DNA of 64,000 bases from Pseudomonas parafulva (lineage in GTDB: Bacteria; Pseudomonadota; Gammaproteobacteria; Pseudomonadales; Pseudomonadaceae). Below are positions 1 through 11,821 of the stretch, in pieces. The position numbers and the translations under genes are program-made. The stretch is from NCBI RefSeq assembly GCF_002021815.1, contig NZ_CP019952.1, positions 2,945,001 through 3,009,000 on the forward strand, in the 5' to 3' direction. The notes below the pieces were generated by a model. It worked only from the letters and a program-made list of their open reading frames with translations. It ran no database searches and was not told where the DNA came from. Numbering within the stretch: position 1 is the first letter of the stretch; every line of letters begins with the position of its first letter.

Positions 1-791
1 TTGACCATGCAGCCGATGTTGCCTTCCAGGGCAACGTAGTTCAGTTCGAACTTGGCAGCGTGGGCTTCACGGGCATCGTCCTGGGACGGGTCGTGGAAGG
101 TTTTCAGCTTGGGCTGACGGTACATGGCGTTGGCATCGATGTTGATCTTGGCATCGAGGCAGTGCAGGTCGCCGTCGGCCTTGATCACCAGCGGGTTCAC
201 TTCCAGCAGGGCCAGATCGTGATCCTTGAACAGCTTGGCCAGGCCCACGAAGATCTTGGCGAACTGTTGCACTTGCTTGCCTTCCAGACCCAGCTGGAAC
301 GCCAGCTCGCGACCTTGGAACGGCTGAGCGCCGACCAGTGGATCGATAGTGGCCTTGAGGATTTTTTCAGGTGTGTCGTGAGCGACTTTCTCGATGTCCA
401 CGCCACCTTCGGTGGAGGCCATGAACACGATGCGGCGGCTCGAGCGATCGACCACAGCGCCCAGGTACAGCTCTTTGGCGATGTCGGTGCAGGATTCGAC
501 CAGAATCTTGGAGACGGGTTGACCGTTGGCATCGGTCTGGTAGGTGACCAGATTCTTGCCCAACCACTGTGCAGCGAACGCCTTGGCGTCTTCCTTGCTG
601 CGAACCAGCTTGACGCCGCCCGCTTTGCCGCGACCACCAGCGTGAACCTGGGCTTTGACGACCCACTCGTTCCCGCCGATCTTGTCGCAGGCTTCTGCCG
701 CTTCTTCAGGGGTGTCGACCGCGAAACCCTTGGAAACTGGCAGGCCGTACTCAGCGAACAGCTGCTTACCCTGATACTCGTGAAGATTCAT
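1..791 (-). CDS. sucC: Succinyl-CoA synthetase beta subunit (partial, 3' end missing)
   Basis: ADP-forming succinate-CoA ligase beta chain, which with SucD converts succinyl-CoA to succinate with substrate-level phosphorylation in the cytoplasm. The first 263 residues are visible, starting [20 protein letters not shown], the classic SucC N-terminus, followed by the ATP-grasp nucleotide-binding region with [18 protein letters not shown] at about residues 45-62. The family is normally about 388 residues, so roughly the last third and sucD lie left of the window. It is the last visible gene of the minus-strand sucAB-lpdG-sucC run, 172 bp after lpdG. That gap holds short inverted repeats but no strong terminator, so read-through from sucAB-lpd is plausible. 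The identity is secure; only the end is unseen. Confidence 0.97.
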   Translation of the reverse strand, partial: MNLHEYQGKQLFAEYGLPVSKGFAVDTPEEAAEACDKIGGNEWVVKAQVHAGGRGKAGGVKLVRSKEDAKAFAAQWLGKNLVTYQTDANGQPVSKILVESCTDIAKELYLGAVVDRSSRRIVFMASTEGGVDIEKVAHDTPEKILKATIDPLVGAQPFQGRELAFQLGLEGKQVQQFAKIFVGLAKLFKDHDLALLEVNPLVIKADGDLHCLDAKINIDANAMYRQPKLKTFHDPSQDDAREAHAAKFELNYVALEGNIGCMV

Positions 792-963
792 GCTTTTTAC
801 CGTCTTCGTTAGGTACTGCGCTTCGGCGCTGCGCCATCACTGGCGCCGCACCACCTGTGACCGTTGACCCCGGGTTATCCCATGTGATCCGGTCCGGCGG
901 ACTTTCCGCGGTGAGTCATGCACGCAAGACTCACGACGGGCAGCCCGCCGTGGTTTCTTATGA

Positions 964-2418
<1,455 letters not shown>

Positions 2419-2446
2419 TCAAGCGGCCGCTGCAAGCCGCAAGACA

Positions 2447-2471
2447 GACAGGCTTCGATCTGAAGCCTGTC
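2447..2471. repeat. Perfect intergenic hairpin between sucB and lpdG
   Basis: Ten-base perfect inverted repeat (GACAGGCTTC / GAAGCCTGTC) with a 5-nt loop, embedded in a stretch with further GCTGCAAG/CTTACAGC complementarity. There is no T-run on the minus side, so a terminator is unlikely. It resembles the REP-like palindromes found between Pseudomonas genes and may tune mRNA stability between sucB and lpdG. Confidence 0.7.
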
Positions 2472-2494
2472 GCTCGCAGCTTACAGCTGCGCGA

Positions 2495-3715
2495 TTAGAT
2501 GTCCAGCAGCAGGCGGGACGGATCTTCCAGCAGGTTCTTGATGGTCACCAGGAAGGTCACCGCTTCCTTGCCGTCGATCAGGCGGTGATCGTAGGACAGC
2601 GCCAGGTACATCATCGGGCGAATCACCACTTGGCCATTGATGGCCATCGGGCGCTGGATGATGTTGTGCATGCCCAGGATCGCGGCTTGTGGTGGGTTGA
2701 CGATCGGCGTCGACATCATCGAACCGAAGGTACCACCGTTGGTGATGGTGAAGGTGCCGCCGGTCATTTCTTCGATGGCCAGCTTGCCGTCACGGGCTTT
2801 CTTGCCGAAGGTGGCGATACCGTTCTCGATTTCGGCCAGGCTCATGGACTCGGCGTTGCGCAGTACCGGGACCACCAGGCCACGGTCGCTGGAGACCGCT
2901 ACACCAACGTCCGCGTAACCATGGTAGACGATGTCGTTGCCGTCGATCGAGGCGTTGACAGCCGGGAAGCGCTTGAGCGCTTCGGTCGCAGCCTTGACGA
3001 AGAACGACATGAAGCCCAGGCGCACGCCGTTGTGGGTCTTCTCGAACAGGTCCTTGTACTTCGAACGCAGGGCCATGACTTCGGTCATGTCGACTTCGTT
3101 GAAGGTGGTCAGCATGGCCATGTTGGACTGGGCTTCGACCAGGCGCTCGGCGATCTTGGCGCGCAGACGGGTCATCGGCACACGCTTCTCGGTACGATCG
3201 CCAGCGGCGGTCACGACCGGTGCCGGTGCTGCAGCGGCAGGCTTGGCCGCCGGGGCAGGCGCCGACTTTTTGTTGGCCACGGCAGCGACCACATCTTCCT
3301 TGGTCACGCGACCGCCTTTACCGGTACCCGACACGCTGGCCAGGTCGATGCCATTTTCTTCTGCCAGCTTGCGGGCAGCAGGGGCAGCGACCGGGTCGTC
3401 TTCACCGGCGTCGGCAGCGGCGGCGGCCGGTGCGGCGGCCTGGGCAGGCGCAGCAGCAGGTGCAGCGGCAGCAGCGCCGCCCTCCACGATCGAACCCAGC
3501 ACTTCGTCGGACAGGACGGTATCGCCCTCGCCCTTGACGATGTCACCCAACACGCCGTCGGCAGTGGCCAGCACTTCCAGCACGACCTTGTCGGTCTCGA
3601 TGTCGACGATCAGCTCGTCCCGCTTGACGGCGTCGCCTGGCTGCTTGTGCCAGGTGGCAACGGTGCCGTCGGCAACCGATTCCGGGAAGGTTGGGGCTTT
3701 GATCTCGATAGCCAT
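2495..3715 (-). CDS. sucB: 2-oxoglutarate dehydrogenase E2 (dihydrolipoyl succinyltransferase)
   Basis: A 406-residue core enzyme of the 2-oxoglutarate dehydrogenase complex that transfers the succinyl group from lipoate to CoA. The N-terminal lipoyl domain (residues 1-75) carries the lipoylation site [11 protein letters not shown] with Lys43. An Ala/Pro-rich flexible linker follows (about 78-105), then the peripheral subunit-binding domain (about 108-145, with [13 protein letters not shown]), a second Ala/Pro linker, and the catalytic domain ending in SYDHRLIDG (His377, Asp381 as the transferase pair). The single lipoyl domain and length fit SucB rather than AceF. It starts 42 bp after sucA stops, with AAGGAAA ahead of the ATG, so sucA and sucB are cotranscribed. 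Confidence 0.98.
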
Positions 3716-3757
3716 TATCAGTGTTTCCTTAAATTCGGTTTCAGATGCGCGAAGGCG

Positions 3758-6589
3758 TTAAACGGTGAACGCGTCTTGCAGCAGTCGTTCCTGCTGTTCG
3801 GCGTGCTTGGAAGCGTAACCACAGGCTGGCGCGGCAGAAGCTTCGCGACCGGCGTATTCCAGGTTCAGCGCCTTGTTGTGGCGGCCCAGGATACGACGCA
3901 TGTGGTGCTGGCTGCTGTACCAGGCGCCCTGGTTCATCGGCTCTTCCTGACACCAGACCGCGTGCTTGAGGTTGGTGTACGGCGCCAGGATTTCGACCAG
4001 GTCGTCTTCCGGGAACGGATACAACTGCTCGATACGCACGATCGCAATGTCTTCGCGGCCTTCGGCACGACGTTTTTCCAGCAGGTCGTAGTAGACCTTG
4101 CCACCGCACAGCACCAGGCGCTCGACCTTGGCCGGATCGAGGGTGTCGATTTCCGGAATGACGGTCTGGAACGAACCTTCCGCCAGGTCTTCGAGCGTCG
4201 AGACGGCGAGCTTGTGACGCAGCAGCGACTTGGGCGTGAGCACGATCAGCGGCTTGCGCAGCGGGCGAATGACCTGACGACGCAGCAGGTGATAGATCTG
4301 CGCCGGCGTGGTCGGCACACAGACCTGGATGTTCTGCTCTGCACATAGCTGCAGGTAACGCTCCAGGCGCGCCGAGGAGTGCTCTGGGCCCTGGCCTTCA
4401 TAACCGTGCGGCAACAGCATGGTCAAGCCGCACAGACGGCCCCACTTGTGCTCGCCGCTGGTGATGAACTGGTCGATCACCACTTGCGCACCGTTGGCGA
4501 AGTCGCCGAACTGAGCTTCCCAGATCACCAACGCGTTCGGCGTGGTGGTGGAGTAGCCGTACTCGAATGCCAGCACCGCTTCCTCGGACAGGAAGGAGTC
4601 GTACAGTTCGAAGCGTGGCTGGCCCGGGTACAGGTTCTTCAGCGGTACGTAGGTGCTGGCGTCCTTCTGGTTGTGCAGCACCGCGTGACGGTGGGAGAAG
4701 GTGCCGCGTCCGATGTCCTGGCCGGTCATGCGGATCGGGTGCCCTTCGAACTGCAGCGTGGCGTAGGCCATGGTTTCGGCGTAGCCCCAGTTGATCGGCA
4801 GGCCACCGGCTTGCATCTTCTGGCGATCTTCGTAGATCTTGGCGACCTGACGCTGGACCACGAAACCTTCAGGCAGCTCCAGCAGTTTTGCCGACAGCTC
4901 CTGCAGGGTCTTGAGGTCGAAGCGGGTGTCGTGGCGAGCCGTCCAGGCGTGACCCAGGTAGGGGCGCCAGTCCACGAACAACTCTCGGTTCGGCTCCTTG
5001 ACCAGGCTCTTGACCACATGCAGGCCGTTGTCCAGCGCACTGCGGTAGTCGTCGATCTTGGACTGGGCGCGCTCGGCGTCGATGCGGCCTGCCTGGATGA
5101 GGGCTTCGGCGTACAGCTCGCGGGTGGTGCGCTGCTTGGTGATCTGCTGGTACATCAGCGGCTGGGTGCCGTTGGGCTCGTCGGCCTCGTTGTGACCGCG
5201 GCGACGGTAGCAAACCAGGTCGATGACCACGTCACGCTTGAACTGCATGCGGTAATCGACGGCCAGCTGGGTGACGAACAACACGGCTTCCGGATCGTCG
5301 CCATTGACGTGCAGGATCGGCGCCTGAATCATCTTGGCCACGTCGGTGGCGTACTCGGTCGAGCGCGCATCGAGCGGGTTGCTGATGGTGAAGCCAACCT
5401 GGTTGTTGATCACGATGTGCACGGTACCGCCGGTCTTGAAACCGCGGGTCTGCGACATCTGGAAGGTTTCCATCACCACGCCCTGGCCTGCGAAGGCCGC
5501 GTCGCCATGGATGGAGATAGGCAGCACCTTGTCGCCAACGCTGTCGTTGCGGCGGTCCTGACGGGCGCGCACCGAGCCTTCGACCACAGGCGACACGATT
5601 TCAAGGTGGGACGGGTTGAACGCCATGGCCAGGTGGACTTCGCCGCCTGGGGTCATCACGTTAGAAGAGAAGCCCTGGTGATACTTCACGTCACCGGAGC
5701 CCAGCTCGTTCATCTTCTTGCCTTCGAACTCGTCGAACAGCTCGCGCGGGTTCTTGCCGAAGGTATTGACCAGCACGTTCAGGCGACCGCGGTGGGCCAT
5801 GCCGATGACGACTTCTTTGGTGCCGTAGGAGCCGGAGCGCTGGATCATTTCGTCCAGCATCGGGATCAGGCTTTCGCCACCTTCCAGGCCAAAACGCTTG
5901 GTGCCCGGGTACTTGGTACCCAGGTATTTCTCCAGGCCTTCGCCTGCGGTGACGCGCTCGAGCAGGTGGGACTGCACGTCGGCGGAGAATTCAGGACGGC
6001 CACGCACGCTTTCCAGGCGCTGCTGGAACCAGCTGCGCTGCTCGGAATCGACGATGTGGGTGAACTCGGCGCCAATGGTGCGACAATATGTCTTCTGGAG
6101 CGCATCGAGGATGTCGCGTAGGCTCGCCTCCTCTTTGCCGATGAACAGGTCGCCGGCACGGAAGGTCGTATCAAGATCGGCATTGGTCAAGCCGTAGTGA
6201 TTGATCGACAAGTCTACGGGCGCAGGGCGCTGCCACAACCCCAAGGGGTCGAGCTTGGCAGCCTGATGGCCGCGCATACGATAGGCCTGGATCAGTCGCA
6301 GCACTTCAACCTGCTTCTTCTCGTGTTCACTGCTCACGCTCCCGGCAGATACCGGCTGGGCGCGGCGCTGGTTCTTTGCCAGCAGTACGAAATGATCGCG
6401 GATCGTGGAGTGCGATACGTCGGTAGCGGTGCTGCCGTCGGCGGGCAACTTCTGGAAGTAGGTGCGCCACTCTTCTGGCACAGCGTTAGGGTCGTGCAGG
6501 TAGAGTTCGTAGAGCTCTTCCACATATGCAGCGTTACCACCTGAAAGGTGGGCGCTTTCCCACATGCGCTGCATCACGCTTTCTTGCAT
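3758..6589 (-). CDS. sucA: 2-oxoglutarate dehydrogenase E1
   Basis: A 943-residue thiamine-diphosphate-dependent E1 that decarboxylates 2-oxoglutarate and succinylates the lipoyl group of SucB. The N-terminal 45 residues (ending in WRTYFQKL) form the E2-binding segment typical of SucA. Further along are GMAHRGRLNVLVN, the ThDP/Mg block starting HGDAAFAGQGVVMETF, and the transketolase-like C-terminal half (LLPHGYEGQGPEHSSARLER). Length matches the family (about 930-945). The ATG has GAGGGTGA upstream. It is the first gene of sucAB-lpdG-sucC and lies 239 bp after sdhB. The space contains three hairpins, so it may have its own promoter plus read-through from sdh. Confidence 0.98.
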   Translation of the reverse strand: MQESVMQRMWESAHLSGGNAAYVEELYELYLHDPNAVPEEWRTYFQKLPADGSTATDVSHSTIRDHFVLLAKNQRRAQPVSAGSVSSEHEKKQVEVLRLIQAYRMRGHQAAKLDPLGLWQRPAPVDLSINHYGLTNADLDTTFRAGDLFIGKEEASLRDILDALQKTYCRTIGAEFTHIVDSEQRSWFQQRLESVRGRPEFSADVQSHLLERVTAGEGLEKYLGTKYPGTKRFGLEGGESLIPMLDEMIQRSGSYGTKEVVIGMAHRGRLNVLVNTFGKNPRELFDEFEGKKMNELGSGDVKYHQGFSSNVMTPGGEVHLAMAFNPSHLEIVSPVVEGSVRARQDRRNDSVGDKVLPISIHGDAAFAGQGVVMETFQMSQTRGFKTGGTVHIVINNQVGFTISNPLDARSTEYATDVAKMIQAPILHVNGDDPEAVLFVTQLAVDYRMQFKRDVVIDLVCYRRRGHNEADEPNGTQPLMYQQITKQRTTRELYAEALIQAGRIDAERAQSKIDDYRSALDNGLHVVKSLVKEPNRELFVDWRPYLGHAWTARHDTRFDLKTLQELSAKLLELPEGFVVQRQVAKIYEDRQKMQAGGLPINWGYAETMAYATLQFEGHPIRMTGQDIGRGTFSHRHAVLHNQKDASTYVPLKNLYPGQPRFELYDSFLSEEAVLAFEYGYSTTTPNALVIWEAQFGDFANGAQVVIDQFITSGEHKWGRLCGLTMLLPHGYEGQGPEHSSARLERYLQLCAEQNIQVCVPTTPAQIYHLLRRQVIRPLRKPLIVLTPKSLLRHKLAVSTLEDLAEGSFQTVIPEIDTLDPAKVERLVLCGGKVYYDLLEKRRAEGREDIAIVRIEQLYPFPEDDLVEILAPYTNLKHAVWCQEEPMNQGAWYSSQHHMRRILGRHNKALNLEYAGREASAAPACGYASKHAEQQERLLQDAFTV

Positions 6590-6689
6590 GCTTGGTCACC
6601 CTCGATTAGGGGACTGATCGGCGAGAGCCATGAAAACCTGGAACGGTCCGAAAACAGCGACTGAACCACGCCACCTGGATCCTGCTGAT

Positions 6690-6801
6690 TTTCCGGGTAC
6701 CAGCCCGGAAAGCCCCTGCTGGTCTCATCTTCATAGGTAATGAACAGGGGCTTTGTGAGCCCCGTTCGGGTTTTACCTCGGTGCGGGTGTTACACCCGCA
6801 C
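6690..6801. repeat. Three inverted repeats between sdhB and sucA
   Basis: Going down the minus strand after sdhB there are three hairpins: 6781-6790/6792-6801 (GTGCGGGTGT and its complement), 6747-6752/6758-6763 (GGGGCT/AGCCCC, extended by AAC/GTT with one bulge), and 6690-6697/6704-6711 (TTTCCGGG/CCCGGAAA). None has a clean T-run, so they may attenuate or protect the sdh transcript rather than stop it. No protein-coding gene is seen in 6590-6828. Confidence 0.55.
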
Positions 6802-6828
6802 GTCGGCGTACTGCAGGTACAACGTGTA

Positions 6829-7533
6829 TCAGGTGCCGCTTTGCAGCAGCATGTTACGTACGTGGCCGATCGCCTTGGTCGGATTGAGACCTTTAGGGCA
6901 AACGTTGACGCAGTTCATGATCCCGCGGCAGCGGAATACGCTGAACGGGTCATCCAGGGACGCCAGGCGCTCCTGGGTTTTGGTGTCACGGCTGTCGGCC
7001 AGGAAACGGTAGGCCTGCAACAGCGCGGCGGGGCCCAGGAACTTGTCCGGGTTCCACCAGAACGACGGGCAGGACGTGGAGCAGCACGCGCACAGGATGC
7101 ACTCGTACAAGCCGTCCAGCTTGTCACGGTCTTCCGGCGACTGCAGACGTTCGATGGCCGGAGGCGGCGTATCGTTCTGCAGGAACGGCTTCACCTTCTC
7201 GTACTGCTTGTAGAAGATGCTCATGTCCACGACCAGGTCACGAATGACCGGCAGGCCAGGCAACGGACGCAGTACCAGCTTGTTGCCCTTGACCACGCCC
7301 GACAGCGGGGTGATGCAGGCCAGGCCGTTCTTGCCGTTCATGTTCATGCCATCGGAACCGCACACGCCTTCACGGCAGGAGCGACGGTACGAGAAGCCCT
7401 CGTCCTTTTCCTTGATCAGCGCCAATACATCCAGAACCATCAGGTCCTTGCCGCCGGTATCGACGTCGAACGACTCCATCTTGGGGGCCGCGTCGGTGTC
7501 GGGGTTGTAGCGATAAACTTCGACTTTCAACAT
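6829..7533 (-). CDS. sdhB: Succinate dehydrogenase iron-sulfur subunit
   Basis: A 234-residue electron-transfer subunit of complex II that passes electrons from the SdhA flavin to ubiquinone. The N-terminal plant-type [2Fe-2S] domain has SCREGVCGSDGMNMNG (Cys53, Cys58, Asp61) and Cys73 in NGLAC. The C-terminal domain has CILCACCSTSCPSFWW and CRGIMNCVNVCPKGLNP for the [4Fe-4S] and [3Fe-4S] clusters. The ATG at 7533 was chosen because MLKVEVYRYNP is the family start and is preceded by AAGGGTGG. A longer in-frame extension would run back into sdhA. It lies 11 bp after sdhA, the last gene of sdhCDAB. Confidence 0.98.
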   Translation of the reverse strand: MLKVEVYRYNPDTDAAPKMESFDVDTGGKDLMVLDVLALIKEKDEGFSYRRSCREGVCGSDGMNMNGKNGLACITPLSGVVKGNKLVLRPLPGLPVIRDLVVDMSIFYKQYEKVKPFLQNDTPPPAIERLQSPEDRDKLDGLYECILCACCSTSCPSFWWNPDKFLGPAALLQAYRFLADSRDTKTQERLASLDDPFSVFRCRGIMNCVNVCPKGLNPTKAIGHVRNMLLQSGT

Positions 7534-7544
7534 AGCAGCCACCC

Positions 7545-9317
7545 TTAGTAGGTCCGGATTTTTGGTTCGAAGGCCGGCACGGTCTTCGGCGCAAAGTTGA
7601 CGCCACGCTTGGCAACGCGCTTGACACCCGGGTAGTACAGGGTGTGGCACAGCCAGTTCTCGTCGTCACGGTCTTCGAAGTCTTCACGGGCGTGAGCGCC
7701 GCGCGACTCTTTACGGGCTTCGGCCGCGATGGCGGTAGCTTCGGCAACTTCCAGCAGGTTCTGCAGCTCCAGCGCTTCGATACGCGCGGTGTTGAAGGCC
7801 TGGGACTTGTCGTTAATCTTGACGTTGGCAATACGTTCACGCAGGCCAGCCAGTTGCTCGATACCCTTGAGCATGTACTCGCCGGTACGGAACACACCAA
7901 AGTAGTTCTGCATGCAGCTCTGCAATTCGCGCTTGAGGCTGGCTACGTCTTCGCCGGTGGAGCGCTCGTTGAGCTTGTTCAGGCGATTCAGGGCAACGTC
8001 GATGTCGGTGTCGCTGGCGTCGAGGTGCTCGATGCCGTCGCTCAGCGCCTTCTCCAGGTGCAGGCCGGCAGCACGGCCGAATACCACCAGGTCGAGCAGC
8101 GAGTTGCCGCCCAGGCGGTTTGCACCGTGAACCGATACGCACGCCACTTCACCTACGGCGAACAGGCCAGGAATGATGTGATCATTGCCTTCTTCGTCCA
8201 TGGTGATGGCCTGGCCATGAATGTTGGTGGCAACGCCACCCATCATGTAGTGGCAGGTCGGAACGACCGGCACTGGCGCAACGACAGGGTCAACGTGGGC
8301 GAAGGTCTTGGACAGTTCGCAGATGCCTGGCAGACGGCTGTGCAGCACTTCCTCGCCCAGGTGGTCCAGCTTCAGCAGTACGTGGTCCTTGTTCGGGCCC
8401 ACGCCGTTGCCGGCGATGATTTCCTTGACCATGGAACGGGCAACCACGTCGCGGCCGGCCAGGTCTTTGGCGTTTGGTGCGTAGCGCTCCATGAAGCGCT
8501 CGCCGTGGGCGTTGATCAGGTAACCACCCTCACCGCGGCATCCCTCGGTGACCAGTACGCCGGCGCCGGCGATACCGGTCGGGTGGAACTGCCACATCTC
8601 GATGTCCTGCACCGGAACACCGGCGCGCAGGGCCATGCCGATGCCGTCACCGGTGTTGATCAGGGCGTTGGTGGTGGAGGCGTAGATACGGCCAGCACCG
8701 CCAGTGGCCAGAACGGTGGCCTTGGACTTGATGTACATGGTTTCGCCGGTTTCGATGCAGATCGCGATCACGCCGACGAAGGCGCCTTCCTGGTTCTTCA
8801 CCAGGTCAACGGCATAGTATTCGTTGAGGAAGGTGGTACCGGCTTTCAGGTTGCCCTGGTACAGGGTGTGCAGCAGCGCGTGACCGGTACGGTCGGAAGC
8901 GGCACAGGTACGGGCAGCCTGGCCACCTTTACCGAAGTCCTTGGACTGGCCGCCGAACGGGCGCTGGTAGATACGGCCGGTTTCGGTACGCGAGAACGGC
9001 AGGCCCATGTGGTCCAATTCGAAGACCGCAGCCGGGCCTTCCTGGCACATGTATTCGATAGCGTCCTGGTCACCGATGTAGTCCGAGCCCTTGACGGTAT
9101 CGTACATGTGCCAGCGCCAGTCGTCGTTCGGGTCGGCCGAAGCGATGGCGCAGGTGATGCCGCCCTGGGCGGATACGGTGTGCGAACGGGTCGGGAAGAC
9201 CTTGGTGACCACGGCAGTCTTGTGACCGCCCTGGGCCAGCTGCAGCGCTGCGCGCATGCCGGCGCCGCCGCCACCGATGATGATGGCGTCGAAAGAAATG
9301 GTTGGAATGCTAGCCAT
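7545..9317 (-). CDS. sdhA: Succinate dehydrogenase flavoprotein subunit
   Basis: A 590-residue catalytic subunit of complex II that oxidises succinate to fumarate at the cytoplasmic face of the inner membrane. The FAD fold is at residues 10-22 ([14 protein letters not shown]), and the covalent flavin-linkage motif SHTVSAQGG places the modified histidine at residue 46. [23 protein letters not shown] and the capping domain with [23 protein letters not shown] are both present, and length is normal. It starts 3 bp after sdhD stops and is followed by sdhB after 11 bp, so the four sdh genes are one transcription unit. Confidence 0.98.
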   Translation of the reverse strand: MASIPTISFDAIIIGGGGAGMRAALQLAQGGHKTAVVTKVFPTRSHTVSAQGGITCAIASADPNDDWRWHMYDTVKGSDYIGDQDAIEYMCQEGPAAVFELDHMGLPFSRTETGRIYQRPFGGQSKDFGKGGQAARTCAASDRTGHALLHTLYQGNLKAGTTFLNEYYAVDLVKNQEGAFVGVIAICIETGETMYIKSKATVLATGGAGRIYASTTNALINTGDGIGMALRAGVPVQDIEMWQFHPTGIAGAGVLVTEGCRGEGGYLINAHGERFMERYAPNAKDLAGRDVVARSMVKEIIAGNGVGPNKDHVLLKLDHLGEEVLHSRLPGICELSKTFAHVDPVVAPVPVVPTCHYMMGGVATNIHGQAITMDEEGNDHIIPGLFAVGEVACVSVHGANRLGGNSLLDLVVFGRAAGLHLEKALSDGIEHLDASDTDIDVALNRLNKLNERSTGEDVASLKRELQSCMQNYFGVFRTGEYMLKGIEQLAGLRERIANVKINDKSQAFNTARIEALELQNLLEVAEATAIAAEARKESRGAHAREDFEDRDDENWLCHTLYYPGVKRVAKRGVNFAPKTVPAFEPKIRTY

Positions 9318-9320
9318 GGA

Positions 9321-9689
9321 TCAGATACCCCAGAGAATCTGCACACCCCAGACGAAGTAAGCGAACATCGCAACGCCGCATACCGCCTGGAACAGGAAAC
9401 GAATCGCAGTTGCCGACTTGCCGAACGACATAGGCGTCAGGTAGTCGGTAGCAATGGTCCACATGCCAACCCAGGCGTGAGCGCCGAGGGCAACGAGGGC
9501 CAGCAGACTGAAGATCCGCATCGCGTTGTTGGAGAACAGGGCATGCCACTGGGCATAGTCGATGCCTGGGTGGGCGACCACGTAGCCGATCAGGAAGATG
9601 AAGTAAGCCGCGAGAACGACCGCCGAGACGCGCTGCGCCATCCAGTCATAGAGGCCCGAACGCGACAGGTTCGTGACGTTGGTTACCAT
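9321..9689 (-). CDS. sdhD: Succinate dehydrogenase membrane anchor subunit D
   Basis: A 122-residue cytochrome b556 small anchor. It has three hydrophobic segments (roughly residues 18-37, 52-77 and 92-115), starts MVTNVTNLSRSGLYDWMAQR, and carries the haem/quinone-side histidine in ALGAHAWVGMW of the second helix. The ATG at 9689 overlaps the last 7 bp of sdhC, the usual translationally coupled arrangement. An in-frame upstream extension runs antisense-like through sdhC and is not credible. Confidence 0.95.
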   Translation of the reverse strand: MVTNVTNLSRSGLYDWMAQRVSAVVLAAYFIFLIGYVVAHPGIDYAQWHALFSNNAMRIFSLLALVALGAHAWVGMWTIATDYLTPMSFGKSATAIRFLFQAVCGVAMFAYFVWGVQILWGI

Positions 9690-10069
9690 ACCCAAACTCC
9701 CACCAGAACGATCAGCACCACGGAGATGACGATCACGATTTTCGAGCCCAGCTTGCCGCCTTCCAGCGTCTCGCCGATACCCATGTCCATGATCAGGTGA
9801 CGAACACCTGCCACGAGGTGATAAAGCAGGGCGGACAACAGGCCCCAGGTCACAAACTTGGCCAGCGGGCTGGTCAGACACGCCTTCACTTCACCGAAGC
9901 CTTCCTCCGAACCCAGCGACTTGCCCAGTGCATACAGCATGATGGCAAGGCCGATGAACAGAATGACGCCGGAGATACGGTGCAGGATGGACGTGTACGC
10001 GGTGACAGGAAGCTTGATGGTCCTTAGGTCTAGGTTTACAGGTCGTTGGCTTTTCACGGCTTTTTTCAC
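9683..10069 (-). CDS. sdhC: Succinate dehydrogenase cytochrome b556 subunit C
   Basis: A 128-residue large membrane anchor of complex II. The motif SILHRISG (residues 27-34) contains the Ser and Arg that line the ubiquinone site. YHLVAGVRHLIMD carries His84, which matches the haem b axial ligand position of E. coli SdhC, and His91. Three transmembrane helices are visible (about 32-50, 72-92, 108-127). First gene of sdhCDAB, with a promoter candidate 124 bp upstream, divergent from gltA. Confidence 0.96.
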   Translation of the reverse strand: MKKAVKSQRPVNLDLRTIKLPVTAYTSILHRISGVILFIGLAIMLYALGKSLGSEEGFGEVKACLTSPLAKFVTWGLLSALLYHLVAGVRHLIMDMGIGETLEGGKLGSKIVIVISVVLIVLVGVWVW

Positions 10070-10192
10070 ACTGAAGAGCCCCTAGCGAATCAGGGCAAAG
10101 TTGTTGGTAAGTGTACTGGTCAGGTACCCACCACCCAGGGAACGGCGACCCCCAGCAGGTCGGGCTTGCAAGCCCCTGGCGGTCGGGTGCCG

Positions 10193-10221
10193 AGTATAGA
10201 CAGTTAGGCTGCTCATGACAA
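10193..10221 (-). promoter_or_regulatory. Candidate sigma-70 promoter of sdhCDAB
   Basis: On the minus strand, TTGTCA (10221-10216), a 17-bp spacer and TATACT (10198-10193) read toward sdhC. Spacing and both hexamers are close to the sigma-70 consensus. The 120-nt leader before the sdhC ATG is long enough for post-transcriptional control. Confidence 0.7.
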
Positions 10222-10335
10222 CGTGAGGGGGTAGCCCGAATAGCGCATTGCCTTTAAGGAGGAAAAGGCGTAAATGGGCGAGAATTTCGGGAAAAATCAG
10301 GCTTGAACAGCTGATTCAACAAGCCTTTAGGCAAA

Positions 10336-10363
10336 TTGACATCTGAATTTATCCCTCTATAGT
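10336..10363 (+). promoter_or_regulatory. Candidate sigma-70 promoter of gltA
   Basis: TTGACA (10336-10341, exact -35 consensus), a 16-bp spacer and TATAGT (10358-10363) precede gltA. The transcript would start near 10370, and AGGAGG lies 5 bases before the gltA ATG. With the sdhC promoter this accounts for the 352-bp space 10070-10421, in which no other gene is convincing. Confidence 0.8.
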
Positions 10364-10421
10364 GGTGCGGGCCCTGCGTGGGGGGTCTGTCTGATGATTT
10401 CAAGCATTAATAGGAGGCCAC

Positions 10422-11711
10422 ATGGCTGACAAAAAAGCGCAGTTGGTCATCGAGGGCACTGCCCCCGTCGAGCTGCCCATTTTAACCGGCACGGTTGGTC
10501 CTGATGTAATCGACGTCCGCGGGTTGGGGGCCACTGGTCACTTCACCTTCGACCCTGGTTTCATGGCAACGGCCTCGTGCGAGTCGAAGATCACCTACAT
10601 CGACGGCGACAAGGGTATCCTGCTGCATCGCGGCTATCCCATCGAACAACTGGCCGAACAGTCCGACTACCTCGAGACCTGCTACCTGCTGCTCAACGGC
10701 GAACTCCCCAATGCCGAGCAGAAAGCCCAGTTCGTCAGCACCGTCAAGAACCACACCATGGTTCACGAACAGCTCAAGACGTTCTTCAACGGCTTCCGCC
10801 GCGACGCTCACCCGATGGCGGTGATGTGCGGTGTGGTCGGCGCCCTGTCGGCCTTCTACCACGACTCCCTGGACATCAATAACCCGCAACACCGCGAAAT
10901 TTCCGCGGTGCGCCTGGTCGCAAAGATGCCGACCCTGGCCGCGATGGTGTACAAGTATTCCATGGGGCAGCCCATGATGTACCCGCGCAACGACCTGTCG
11001 TATGCGGAAAACTTCCTGCACATGATGTTCAACACCCCGTGCGAGATCAAACCGATCAGCCCGGTGCTGGCCAAGGCAATGGACCGGATCTTCATCCTCC
11101 ACGCCGACCACGAGCAGAACGCCTCCACCTCCACCGTGCGCCTGGCAGGTTCGTCGGGTGCCAACCCGTTCGCCTGCATCGCTGCCGGCATCGCGGCACT
11201 CTGGGGCCCGGCCCACGGCGGTGCCAACGAAGCGGTACTGACCATGCTCGATGAGATTGGCGATGTGTCCAACATCGACACCTTCATCGCCAAGGCCAAG
11301 GACAAGAACGATCCGTTCAAGCTCATGGGCTTCGGCCATCGCGTCTACAAGAACCGCGACCCGCGCGCCACCGTGATGAAGCAGACCTGCGACGAAGTCC
11401 TGCGCGAGCTGGGCATCAAGAACGACCCGCAGCTCGAACTGGCCATGCGCCTGGAAGAGATCGCCCTGACCGATCCTTACTTCATCGAGCGCTCGCTGTA
11501 CCCGAACGTCGACTTCTACTCGGGCATCATCCTGAAGGCCATCGGCATTCCGACCAGCATGTTCACCGTGATCTTTGCCCTGGCGCGCACCGTAGGCTGG
11601 ATTTCGCACTGGAAAGAAATGCTCTCCAGCCCGTACAAGATCGGCCGCCCGCGCCAGCTGTACACCGGCGAGGCGAAGCGCGACATCGTGGCACTGAGCG
11701 ACCGCAAGTAA
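10422..11711 (+). CDS. gltA: Type II citrate synthase
   Basis: A 429-residue hexameric, NADH-sensitive type citrate synthase that condenses oxaloacetate and acetyl-CoA. Catalytic residues are visible as His265 ([10 protein letters not shown]), His306 (GFGHRVYKN) and Asp364 (NVDFYSG), equivalent to the His/His/Asp triad of the E. coli enzyme. The roughly 45-residue N-terminal beta domain before the core is the mark of the allosteric Gram-negative type. AGGAGG precedes the ATG, a strong promoter lies upstream and a clear terminator downstream, so it is monocistronic and divergent from sdhCDAB. Confidence 0.98.
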   Translation: MADKKAQLVIEGTAPVELPILTGTVGPDVIDVRGLGATGHFTFDPGFMATASCESKITYIDGDKGILLHRGYPIEQLAEQSDYLETCYLLLNGELPNAEQKAQFVSTVKNHTMVHEQLKTFFNGFRRDAHPMAVMCGVVGALSAFYHDSLDINNPQHREISAVRLVAKMPTLAAMVYKYSMGQPMMYPRNDLSYAENFLHMMFNTPCEIKPISPVLAKAMDRIFILHADHEQNASTSTVRLAGSSGANPFACIAAGIAALWGPAHGGANEAVLTMLDEIGDVSNIDTFIAKAKDKNDPFKLMGFGHRVYKNRDPRATVMKQTCDEVLRELGIKNDPQLELAMRLEEIALTDPYFIERSLYPNVDFYSGIILKAIGIPTSMFTVIFALARTVGWISHWKEMLSSPYKIGRPRQLYTGEAKRDIVALSDRK

Positions 11712-11732
11712 GCGTTCAACGCCCAATGCCAA

Positions 11733-11758
11733 AAGGCTGCCCTCGGGCAGCCTTTTTT
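11733..11758 (+). terminator. Rho-independent terminator of gltA
   Basis: A 9-10-bp stem AAGGCTGCCC / GGGCAGCCTT with a minimal loop is followed immediately by a run of T (11753-11758). It lies 21 bp after the gltA stop codon. Confidence 0.9.
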
Positions 11759-11821
11759 GGTTGGCCCAGTGCTGACCGCCTCTTGTGACAGGCGGCCCTT
11801 CACCCATCCAGCAGAGAAACG

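Noticed and set aside
10274..10306. Ten-codon frame with AGGAGG upstream in the sdhC-gltA space
   Set aside because: It lies upstream of the gltA promoter -35 and ends before it, so it would not be on the gltA transcript. No supporting evidence for translation.
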